In this document: in pieces, positions 54,881-64,000 of the stretch | Layout of the letters: each line of letters begins with the position of its first letter | Position numbering within the stretch: the stretch's first letter is position 1 | Assembly (NCBI GenBank): GCA_950097015.1 | Contig: CATNEN010000001.1 | Coordinates: 13,537,501 to 13,601,500, forward strand | Direction: 5' to 3' | DNA: 64,000 nt | Source of the DNA: Macrostomum hystrix | Taxonomy: Eukaryota > Platyhelminthes > Macrostomidae | Position numbers and translations under genes: made by a program | Notes under the pieces: model-generated | The model's database searches: none | What the model saw: the letters and a program-made list of their open reading frames with translations, nothing else | What the model was told of the DNA's origin: nothing

Positions 54881-55020
54881 CGCGTCTATTTAAAAAAGAC
54901 TTTTTAACTTAAACGGTTAAATATCTCTTGTGTTTAAACTAAAAATGACACTTTCCAAACTACTCTACTTATAATTGTCCTCAGTAGTATGAACAGACCT
55001 TTGTTTTGTCATTTTCACAG

Positions 55021-55156
55021 GCACTCATTTGCTGATCCTCCAAGAAGGCCGCAGAAATGCCTCTCAAATTCTTCTCCTCGAAGGAGGCCAAGGAGGCCAA
55101 GGAGACTCGCCGAGAGGAAGCCGAAGTCGATCTGGTTGAGAAGGCCGAGAAGTTCT
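55021..55156 (+). CDS. Candidate first coding exon of an unidentified gene
   Basis: A strong acceptor (TTTGTCATTTTCACAG) ends at 55020, then a 36-base leader and ATG at 55057. The exon encodes MPLKFFSSKEAKEAKETRRE and continues as a charged helix-like stretch to 55156, where a good donor (GTGAGTACG) follows in phase 1. GC-rich codon use matches the confirmed exons. I do not recognise the protein, and no continuation with the right phase was found before the window ends. Confidence 0.5.
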
Positions 55157-55344
55157 GTGAGTACGATCTTATCGATGAATGGAATTACGAGTATGTGTGC
55201 ACATGTACTTTTCTATAGGCAAATATTTAGGCTATCCAAGATTATGACAGGTTTGCTATTTGCAAAGCTTTCAAGAACTGATTTGGGCCTGTCATCGTAC
55301 TGGCTGTGCTCTGGATTAAACACTCCCTGCTCATTTTCAACTCC

Positions 55345-56100
55345 ACCAACGCTTCCTTCTCATCTCGCCCTCCTCATCTCACCCTCCTCATCTCGCCCTC
55401 CATCTCGCCCTCCTCATCTCACCCTCCTTATCTCGCCCTCTCATGTCACCCTCCTTATCTCACCCTCCTCATCTCACCCTCCTCATCTCACCCTCCTCAT
55501 CTCGCCCTCCTCATCTCGCCCTCCTCATCTCGCCCTCCTCATCTCACCCTCCTCATCTCGCCCTCCTCATGTCACCCTCCTTATCTCACCCTCCTCATCT
55601 CACCCTCCTCATCTCACCCTCCTCATGTCACCCTCCTTATCTCACCCTCCTCATCTCGCCCTCCATCTCGCCCTCCTCATCTCGCCCTCCTCATCTCGCC
55701 CTCCTCATCTCGCCCTCCTCATCTCACCCTCCTTATCTCACCCTCCTCTTCCTGCACTCCTAGTCTCACCCTCCTTATCTCACCCTCCTCATCCTGCACT
55801 CCTAGTCTCACCCTCCTTATCTCACCCTCCTCTTCCTGCACTCCTAGTCTCACCCTCCTTATCTCACCCTCCTCATCCTGCACTCCTAGTCTCACCCTCC
55901 TTATCTCACCCTCCTCATCCTGCACTCCTAGTCTCGCCCTCCTCATCCTGCACTCCTAGTCTCGCCCTCCTCATCCTGCACTCCTATTCTCGCCCTCCTC
56001 ATCCTGAACTTCTCATCCTGCACTCCTCATCCTGCACTCCTCATCATGCACTCCTCATCATGCACTCCTCATCATGCACTCCTCATCCTGCACTCTTAGT
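55345..56100 (+). repeat. 14-bp pyrimidine-rich tandem array
   Basis: Units TCATCTCGCCCTCC and TCATCTCACCCTCC, passing into a mixed zone with CTGCACTCCTAGTC and CTCATCATGCAC units. The forward frames are long only because stops are rare in it. Confidence 0.92.
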
Positions 56101-56477
56101 CTCGCCCATCCCGATGCTTTTTTCTGCGGTCATTTTCGCCTTCACAACGTCAAATCTGTTTAAAAAAAAACAAAATCACTTTGTCCCTGCGTCTTGTAGT
56201 TCTCGTCTTTGTCAATTATTTCTTCTGCGATTTCTGTCATAACATTCAGCCTAGTAAGTCTGATAATTCAATTCACTTGAATATCAACTGCCAATGCTAC
56301 TTAGACTAAAAGAATTATGTTGAAATATTGCTAGAAATACAATTAAATGTAGACATCTGTGGTCGCCTGTCGCAAAAACAGATGCTCAATCTATGCTATA
56401 CAGCTGTTATTGACAGCATGAATGATGTAAAAGACTAACAGAGCCATTTTAAAAATGTGAATGAGAAAACATAGTCT

Positions 56478-57250
56478 GCTGTCAGATCTAATGTGTCTGC
56501 TGTCAGATCTAATGTGTCTGCTGTTAGATCTAATGTGTCTGCTGTTAGATATAGTGTGACTGCTGTTAGATATAGTGTGACTGCTGTCACATCTAATGTG
56601 TCTGCTGTTAGATCTAATGTGTCTGCTGTTAGATCTAATGTGTCTGCTGTTAGATCTAATGTGTCTGCTGTTAGATCTAATGTGTCTGCTATTAGATATA
56701 ATGTGTCTGCTGTTAGATCTAATGTGACTGCTGTCAGATCTAATGTGTCTGCTGTTAGATCTAATGTGTCTGCTGTCAGATCTAATGTGTCTGCTGTCAG
56801 ATCTAATGTGTCTGCTGTTAGATCTAATGTGTCTGCTGTTAGATATAATGTGTCTGCTGTTAGATCTAATGTGTCTGCTGTCAGATCTAATGTGTCTGCT
56901 GTTAGATCTAATGTGTCTGCTTTTAGATCTAATGTGTCTGCTGTCAGATCTATTGTGTCTGCTGTCAGATCTATTGTGTCTGCTGTCAGATCTAATGTGT
57001 CTGCTGTTAGATCTATTGTGTCTGCTGTCAGATCTATTGTGTCTGCTGTCAGATCTATTGTGTCTGCTGTCAGATCTATTGTGTCTGCTGTCAGATCTAT
57101 TGTGTCTGCTGTCAGATCTATTGTGTCTGCTGTCAGATCTAATGTGTCTGCTGTTAGATCTATTGTGTCTGCTGTCAGATCTAATGTGTCTGCTGTTAGA
57201 TCTATTGTGTCTGCTGTCAGATCTATTGTGTCTGCTGTCAGATCTAATCA
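56478..57250 (+). repeat. 21-bp tandem array, about 36 copies
   Basis: Unit TCTGCTGTTAGATCTAATGT plus G. T/C (GTTAG or GTCAG) and A/T (TAATG or TATTG) sites vary independently; the TATTG class dominates after 56950. The reverse strand carries AGATCTAACAG. The 21-bp period keeps frames open artificially. Confidence 0.95.
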
Positions 57251-57849
57251 GTAGAGCTCAAGCCAGCTGATAGTCTATAACCAGGGCCCAAAGTTAGCCC
57301 TGGAGTTGTGATAATTGCTTTGTTAGAGGACGCATGTACTTTTATGAGCCTCTCCGCACTCATAGTCACGTGACTGATTAGCCAGTGCAGCAAGATTGTT
57401 AGTTGAGGCAAACAAACTGAATTCAATGATGGAAATTGTGGCTAGGCTTTATTAAAACTGGCAAATAGAAATCATGATGACGTTGCACTAAGCCTAGAGG
57501 AATGAAAATTGTATTTCTTGCTGACGCAAATGAACACAATGCAATTTTAATAAATATGTATGGACTAATTGTTGTTTACTTAACCTCTGCTCTTCTGTGC
57601 CCCACATCATCACATGCAGCACTTTTATTGTTGTCAACAACTATTTACTTGAAATATTGTTCAAGACACAATCGTACCTTCTCAAGGACAGCAATGATGG
57701 AACTTGTCACTGTCAATCATTTGTCAATTATTTAGTGTTAAATTGGACTAACTCCCCATCCTTTGTCAAGCATTCTTCACGCCTTCTCTCTGTGAATGCA
57801 GATTGAGTTTACTTTTCTGTCTGCTCATTGCGGGCTCATTTTTTACCAT
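57251..57849. other. Gene-free spacer
   Basis: No exon or repeat recognised. Confidence 0.4.
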
Positions 57850-59190
57850 TTTGTCACCCCTCTCTCTGTCGCTCCTCTCTGTCACTCCTCTCTGTCACTC
57901 CTCTCTCTGTCACTCCTCTCTCTGTCACTCCTCTCTCTGTCACTCCTCTCTCTGTCACTCCTCTCTCTGTCACTCCTCTCTCTGTCACTCCTCTCTCTGT
58001 CACTCCTCTCTCTGTCACTCCTCTCTCTGTCACTCCTCTCTGTCACTCCTCTCTCTGTCACTCCTCTCTCTGTCACTCCTCTCTCTGTCACTCCTCTCTC
58101 TGTCACTCCTCTCTCTGTCACTCCTCTCTCTGTCACTCCTCTCTCTGTCGCTCCTCTCTCTCTGTCACTCCTCTCTCTGTCACTCCTCTCTGTCACTCCT
58201 CTCTCTGTCGCTCCTCTCTCTCTGTCACTCCTCTCTGTCACTCCTCTCTCTGTCACTCCTCTCTCTGTCGCTCCTCTCTCTCTCTATCACTCCTCTCTGT
58301 CACTCCTCTCTCTGTCGCTCCTCTCTCTCTCACTCCTCTCTCTGTCGCTCCTCTCTCTGTCACTCCTCTCTCTGTCACTCCTCTCTCTGTCGCTCCTCTC
58401 TCTCTGTCACTCCTCTCTCTGTCACTCCTCTCTCTGTCACTCCTCTCTCTGTCGCTCCTCTCTCTCTGTCACTCCTCTCTCTGTCACTCCTCTCTCTGTC
58501 ACTCCTCTCTCTGTCACTCCTCTCTGTCACTCCTCTCTCTGTCGCTCCTCTCTCTGTCGCTCCTCTCTCTCTCTATCACTCCTCTCTGTCACTCCTCTCT
58601 CTGTCACTCCTCTCTCTCTCACTCCTCTCTCTGTCGCTCCTCTCTCTGTCGCTCCTCTCTCTCACTCCTCTCTCTGTCACTCCTCTCTCTGTCACTCCTC
58701 TCTGTCACTATCACTCCTCTCTGTCACTCCTCTCTCTGTCACTCCTCTCTCTGTCACTCCTCTCTCTGTCACTCCTCTCTGTCACTCCTCTCTCTGCCAC
58801 TCCTCTCTGTCACTCCTCTCTGTCACTCCTCTCTCTGTGGCTCCTCTCTCTGTCGCTCCTCTCTCTCACTCCTCTCTCTGCCGCTCCTCTCTCTGTCACT
58901 CCTCTCTCTGTCACTCCTCTCTGTCACTCCTCTCTCTGTCGCTCCTCTCTCTGTCGCTCCTCTCTCTCTCTATCACTCCTCTCTGTCACTCCTCTCTCTG
59001 TCACTCCTCTCTCTCTCACTCCTCTCTCTGTCGCTCCTCTCTCTGTCGCTCCTCTCTCTCACTCCTCTCTGTCACTCCTCTCTGTCACTTCTCTCTGTCA
59101 CTCCTCTCTCTGTCACTCCTCTCTGTCACTCCTCTCTCTGTCACTCCTCTCTGTCACTCCTCTCTGTCACTCCTCTCTGTCACTACCCCG
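57850..59190 (+). repeat. 15-bp pyrimidine-rich tandem array
   Basis: Unit CACTCCTCTCTCTGT with 13- and 17-bp length variants and GCTCC substitutions. Almost all + strand bases are pyrimidines. Confidence 0.95.
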
Positions 59191-59798
59191 ATCTCTGAAG
59201 CCCCAAACAGTTATTTTTCTCACAAACTCTTACAAGCGTTTCTGGCATAAACCCAGCGCAACTCTCGGTCCTGTGTCCTCCGTTCTGTACAGCCGTAAGC
59301 AATGAATCTTCCCCCACCGAGTCCGGATAACAATCTAGTTAGCTTGGTAACTCCCAGTCTGACCTTCAGTGAGCTGGGCCCGAGCCTAATAAGCCGGGAG
59401 TATTTTCTGCAGGATTTTCTTCGCCCATAGAGACTAGAGAGGGGAAGTGAAGCCCTGATTGGATCATGACAGCAGATCTCTACCCTGCGCTTTCTCACCC
59501 CAGCTCTGTAACGTCCACTTCTCTCTGTTCCCACTGCTAGACCTTGCTCCCTACAGTGAGGTTGTACGCTAGGGCCCAGGGAACACATTTTCTCCCCTGC
59601 CTTTCTTCCCTCTTCCCCAGCCTCAAAGCACTCGCCCACTGTACAAGCTTTAACTCCAAGAAGCAATAAAAAATACCCTCGCCCCGGTTCTGATCTCGGA
59701 CTAGACTTCTAGGGCCGAACATTTCCCTTGAAACTTTCAGACGCTTTTGTTGAAAGATTTAAAATTCAAATAAAGTATTATTTGATTTAATTTGACAG
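59191..59798 (+). other. Moderately GC-rich spacer, possible promoter of the following exon
   Basis: Non-repetitive, more balanced in composition than other spacers, ending in TTTAATTTGACAG at 59798. AATAAA words lie near 59665 and 59768. No coding exon recognised. Confidence 0.3.
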
Positions 59799-59843
59799 CA
59801 ACCTAAGCCCTCATCCGCTGCATAGCAATACCCTAGGACTGAA

Positions 59844-59874
59844 ATGAAGGACAAGGATAAAGTCAAGTCTTGGT
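59844..59874 (+). CDS. Candidate short first coding exon (MKDKDKVKSW)
   Basis: ATG at 59844, ten codons, then donor GTAAGT at 59875 in phase 1. It lies 45 bases after a good acceptor at 59798. It could be an alternative first exon for the same downstream gene as the exon at 55057, since both end in phase 1. It cannot be spliced directly after that exon: all acceptors nearby give immediate stops in that phase. Confidence 0.35.
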
Positions 59875-59947
59875 GTAAGTTACTCGACTGTTTGTGATTT
59901 AGCTTGCGTTTGTAAAATTCCCAACATCCCCAACAACATTAGGTGAG

Positions 59948-60760
59948 GCAACCCCACTCTAACAGGTGAGACAACATCAGTCTAATAGGTGAGGCATCCC
60001 CAGTCTAACAGGTGAGGCAACCTCAGTCTAACAGGTGAGGCAACCCCAGTCTAACAGGTGAGGCAACCTCAGTCTAACAGGTGAGGCAACCCCAGTCTAA
60101 CAGGTGAGGCAACCCCAGTCTAACAGGTGAGGCAACCTCAGTCTAACAGGTGAGGCAACCCCAGTCTAAAAGGTGAGGCAACCCCAGTCTAAAAGATGAG
60201 GCAACCCCAGTCTAACAGGTGAGGCAACCCCAGTCTAACAGGTGAGGCAACCCCAGTCTAACAGGTGAGGCATCCCCAGTCTAACAGGTGAGGCACTGTT
60301 AGTCTAACAAGTGAGGCAACCCCAGTCTTAAAGGTGAGGCAACCCCAGTCTAACAGGTGAGGCAACCCCAGTCTAACAGGTGAGGCAACCCCAGTCTAAC
60401 AGGTGAGGCAACCCCAGTCTAACAGGTGAGGCAACCCCAGTCTAAAAGGTGAGGCAACCCCAGTCTAATAGGTGAGGCATCCCCAGTCTAACAGTTGAGG
60501 CAACCCCAGTCTAACAGGTGAGGCATCCCCAGTCTAACAGGTGAGGCAACCCCAGTCTAACAGGTGAGGCATCCCCAGTCTAACAGTTGAGGCAACCCCA
60601 GTCTAACAGGTGAGGCATCCCCAGTCTAACAGGTGAGGCAACCCCAGTCTAACAGGTGAGGCAACCCCAGTCTAACAGGTGAGGCATCCCCAGTCTAACA
60701 GGTGAGGCAACCCCAGTCTAACAGGTGAGGCAACCCCAGTCTAACAGGTGAGGCAACTAA
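59948..60760 (+). repeat. 23-bp tandem array, about 35 copies
   Basis: Unit GTCTAACAGGTGAGGCAACC plus CCA. Each unit contains CTAACAG followed by GTGAGG, which is both acceptor-like and donor-like. It starts about 75 bp after the donor of the exon at 59844. Confidence 0.95.
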
Positions 60761-61298
60761 CCCGGTCATCCTATAAAGTACAACATTAACATGTTACTAA
60801 AAATGCTTTAAAAAAACAAAAAAAGCTTAGCTAAAGCCTACAATTATTTAACAGAATCTATATCAAAACAGACGACCAGCTCCGCTTGATGACTGATAAG
60901 ACAGGGCGAATTTGAGATCTATCCAGCTAAATATATATATTAGCTTGCTGATAAACTAAATGCTGAAATATAGGGAACACCATGGCATCCAAAATAAAAA
61001 CACTGCCATTGCTTTGGATGGGATAAAATCTGATAAGAAATAGCCAAGCAGCTGGACTGGGAAAGGATTTTAAACAATTCCTTTGACTAAGCTAATTGCC
61101 AGCACAAGGTGCTGCATCAGCAATTTTTTATTTTTCCCTCAGTTCTAAATCAATCATGTTTAATCACTGCTTCCCGCTCACTGCCTATTGATGTAACCGA
61201 CTGGACAATCAAGAAATTTCACTGCAATTCTTGTGTCTGACGATAGAATAAGCCGGTAATTGCTCAGTTTCCAAGGCCAAGACTTACTCAAGACAAAC
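60761..61298. other. Gene-free spacer
   Basis: AT-rich, nothing recognised. Confidence 0.4.
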
Positions 61299-63242
61299 GG
61301 CTCACACAGTTCACACGATTCTCTCACACAGTTCACACGATTCTCTCACACAGTTCACACGGTTCTCTCACACAGTTCACACGATTCTCTCACACAGTTC
61401 ACACGATTCTCTCACACAGTTCACACGGTTCTCTCACACAGTTCACACGATTCTCTCACACAGTTCACACGATTCTCTCACACAGTTCACACGATTCTCT
61501 CACACAGTTCACACGGTTCTCTCACACAGTTCACACGATTCTCTCACACAGTTCACACGGTTCTCTCACACAGTTCACACGGTTCTCTCACACAGTTCAC
61601 ACGATTCTCTCACACAGTTCACACGATTCTCTCACACAGTTCACACGGTTCTCTCACACAGGTCACACGATTCTCTCACACAGTTCACACGATTCTCTCA
61701 CACAGTTCACACGGTTCTCTCACACAGTTCACACGATTCTCTCACACAGTTCACACGGTTCTCTCACACAGTTCACACGGTTCTCTCACACAGTTCACAC
61801 GGTTCTCTCACACAGTTCACACGATTCTCTCACACAGTTCACACGATTCTCTCACACAGTTCACACGGTTCTCTCACACAGTTCACACGATTCTCTCACA
61901 CAGTTCACACGATTCTCTCACACAGTTCACACGATTCTCTCACACAGTTCACACGATTCTCTCACACAGTTCACACGGTTCTCTCACACAGTTCACACGA
62001 TTCTCTCACACAGTTCACACGATTCTCTCACACAGTTCACACGATTCTCTCACACAGTTCACACGGTTCTCTCACACAGTTCACACGGTTCTCTCACACA
62101 GTTCACACGGTTCTCTCACACAGTTCACACGGTTCTCTCACACAGTTCACACGATTCTCTCACACAGTTCACACGATTCTCTCACACAGTTCACACGGTT
62201 CTCTCACACAGTTCACACGATTCTCTCACACAGTTCACACGATTCTCTCACACAGTTCACACGGTTCTCTCACACAGTTCACACGATTCTCTCACACAGT
62301 TCACACGGTTCTCTCACACAGTTCACACGGTTCTCTCACACAGTTCACACGGTTCTCTCACACAGTTCACACGATTCTCTCACACAGTTCACACGATTCT
62401 CTCACACAGTTCACACGGTTCTCTCACACAGTTCACACGATTCTCTCACACAGTTCACACGATTCTCTCACACAGTTCACACGGTTCTCTCACACAGTTC
62501 ACACGATTCTCTCACACAGTTCACACGGTTCTCTCACACAGTTCACACGATTCTCTCACACAGTTCACACGATTCTCTCACACAGTTCACACGGTTCTCT
62601 CACACAGTTCACACGATTCTCTCACACAGTTCACACGATTCTCTCACACAGTTCACACGGTTCTCTCACACAGTTCACACGGTTCTCTCACACAGTTCAC
62701 ACGATTCTCTCACACAGTTCACACGGTTCTCTCACACAGTTCACACGGTTCTCTCACACAGTTCACACGGTTCTCTCACACAGTTCACACGGTTCTCTCA
62801 CACAGTTCACACGGTTCTCTCACACAGTTCACACGGTTCTCTCACACAGTTCACACGGTTCTCTCACACAGTTCACACGGTTCTCTCACACAGTTCACAC
62901 GGTTCTCTCACACAGTTCACACGGTTCTCTCACACAGTTCACACGGTTCTCTCACACAGTTCACACGGTTCTCTCACACAGTTCACACGATTCTCTCACA
63001 CAGTTCACACGATTCTCTCACACAGTTCACATGGTTCTCTCACACAGTTCACACGGTTCTCTCACACAGTTCACACGGTTCTCTCACACAGTTCACACGG
63101 TTCTCTCACACAGTTCACACGGTTCTCTCACACAGTTCACACGGTTCTCTCACACAGTTCACACGGTTCTCTCACACAGTTCACACGGTTCTCTCACACA
63201 GTTCACACAGTTCACACAGTTCACACGGTTCTCTCACACAGT
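61299..63242 (+). repeat. 22-bp tandem array, about 88 copies, two monomer classes
   Basis: Unit TTCTCTCACACAGTTCACAC followed by GG or GA. The two classes are mixed up to about 62740 and then almost only the GG class remains. A run of truncated units (CACAGTTCACACAGTT) lies near 63200. The 673-residue frame through it is an artefact. Confidence 0.97.
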
Positions 63243-63589
63243 GCATTTTCAAAAGATTCTATTCAAAAGACATCAAACTGATTGGTCGTTCTCTGGATTC
63301 CGGATCCGAGTGGCAACGCTGATTGATTTAAAAAAATGCTTTGGCCCCAAATTTGAGAGGCCGAAGTAAATATGACGCCAAGGACACATGCAGATTTGGA
63401 AACACCCACGCTGTTAATGTAGGCGATGCAATCCTTGCATGCAGAGGGAGTGTAAAATTTCAATATTTCCTATTAGGCTTCATTGGGACAGTAGAATGCT
63501 TTGAAATAATTGCAATTTGATAGGGGCAAGAGTGTGGAATTAAAAATCCTACTAGCATTCCTGCCTGACTTTGAGTTGAGAACAGAGGA
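63243..63589. other. Gene-free spacer
   Basis: No exon recognised between the last two arrays. Confidence 0.4.
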
Positions 63590-64000
63590 TAATCGTGTCT
63601 TTGACAGAGGACTGTAGGCTGGAAGGGACAGAGGACACACTGTAGGGTGGAAGGGACAGAGGACTGCAGCGTGGAAGGGACAGAGGACTGCAGGGTGGAA
63701 GGGACAGAGGACACACTGTAGGGTGGAAGGGACAGAGGACTGCAGCGTGGAAGGGACAGAGGACTGCAGGGTGGAAGGGACAGAGGACTGCAGCGTGGAA
63801 GGGACAGAGGACTGCAGGGTGGAAGGGACAGAGGACTGCAGCGTGGAAGGGACAGAGGACTGCAAGGTAAAAGGGACAGAGGACTGCAGGGTGGAAGGGA
63901 CAGAGGACACACTGTAGGGTGGAAGGGACAGAGGACACACTGTAGGGTGGAAGGGACAGAGGACACAATGTAGGGTGGAAGGGACAGAGGACTGCAGCGT
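63590..64000 (+). repeat. 24-bp purine-rich tandem array, continuing past the window
   Basis: Unit GGAAGGGACAGAGGACTGCA plus GCGT or GGGT, with a longer variant containing GGACACACTGTAGGGT. About 17 copies are seen before the edge. Confidence 0.95.

Noticed and set aside
57796-59305. Three overlapping frames of 456-500 residues, plus minus-strand RSDRERGATERGV frames
   Set aside because: By-products of the 15-bp CT-rich array.
55057-59874. Splicing of the exon at 55057 directly to the one at 59844
   Set aside because: The upstream exon ends in phase 1, and every acceptor near 59800-59850 leads to an in-frame stop within about ten codons.
61260-63281. 673-residue His/Ser/Thr-rich frame
   Set aside because: It is the 22-bp satellite read in rotating frames; no start context, no domain.

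Overview
This window looks like nuclear DNA of an animal, probably a spiralian and plausibly a flatworm such as Macrostomum. The genus is an inference and cannot be proved from this sequence. The support is five intron-containing metazoan genes on the + strand, a nuclear receptor of the HR96 type, a ciliary EFHC2 gene, a strong splice acceptor shortly before every start codon (as expected with spliced-leader trans-splicing), and a very heavy load of tandem repeats. By my count about 25 kb of the 64 kb (near 39%) is tandem array.

Layout. 1-5.6 kb: a minus-strand non-LTR retrotransposon whose ORF1 carries an AlkB-type dioxygenase domain; its ORF2 has an endonuclease and a reverse transcriptase split by a frameshift. 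5.6-10 kb: AT-rich, gene-free, with one TA-flanked MITE. 10.0-15.3 kb: AP-3 delta adaptin (4 exons); its second intron is a SINE flanked by a 13-bp target-site duplication that supplies both splice sites. 17.0-18.4 kb: 28-bp satellite. 18.5-26.1 kb: ankyrin-DHHC palmitoyltransferase of the ZDHHC17/13 type (4 exons, each intron filled by its own array). 27.6-30.9 kb: HR96-like nuclear receptor (5 exons). 31-36.2 kb: three arrays and plain spacers. 36.7-38.6 kb: short choline-phosphate cytidylyltransferase-like gene (5 exons). 39.7-45.3 kb: EFHC2 (10 exons). 46.4-64 kb: almost continuous arrays, including a 3.8-kb pyrimidine tract, interrupted by two short candidate first exons at 55.06 and 59.84 kb.

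The five genes are unrelated in function (vesicle coat, lipidation enzyme, nuclear receptor, phospholipid synthesis, axonemal protein), and nothing suggests a pathway cluster. What unites the region is its repeats. Introns are either short and plain, SINE-filled, or filled nearly wall to wall by one array. Seven arrays with different periods share the core TCTAACAG on one strand or the other. One array in the cytidylyltransferase intron reappears inverted on the far side of EFHC2, with the same rare variant pair. Exon joins were derived by eye from splice signals, frame continuity and remembered family sequence; no alignment was run.
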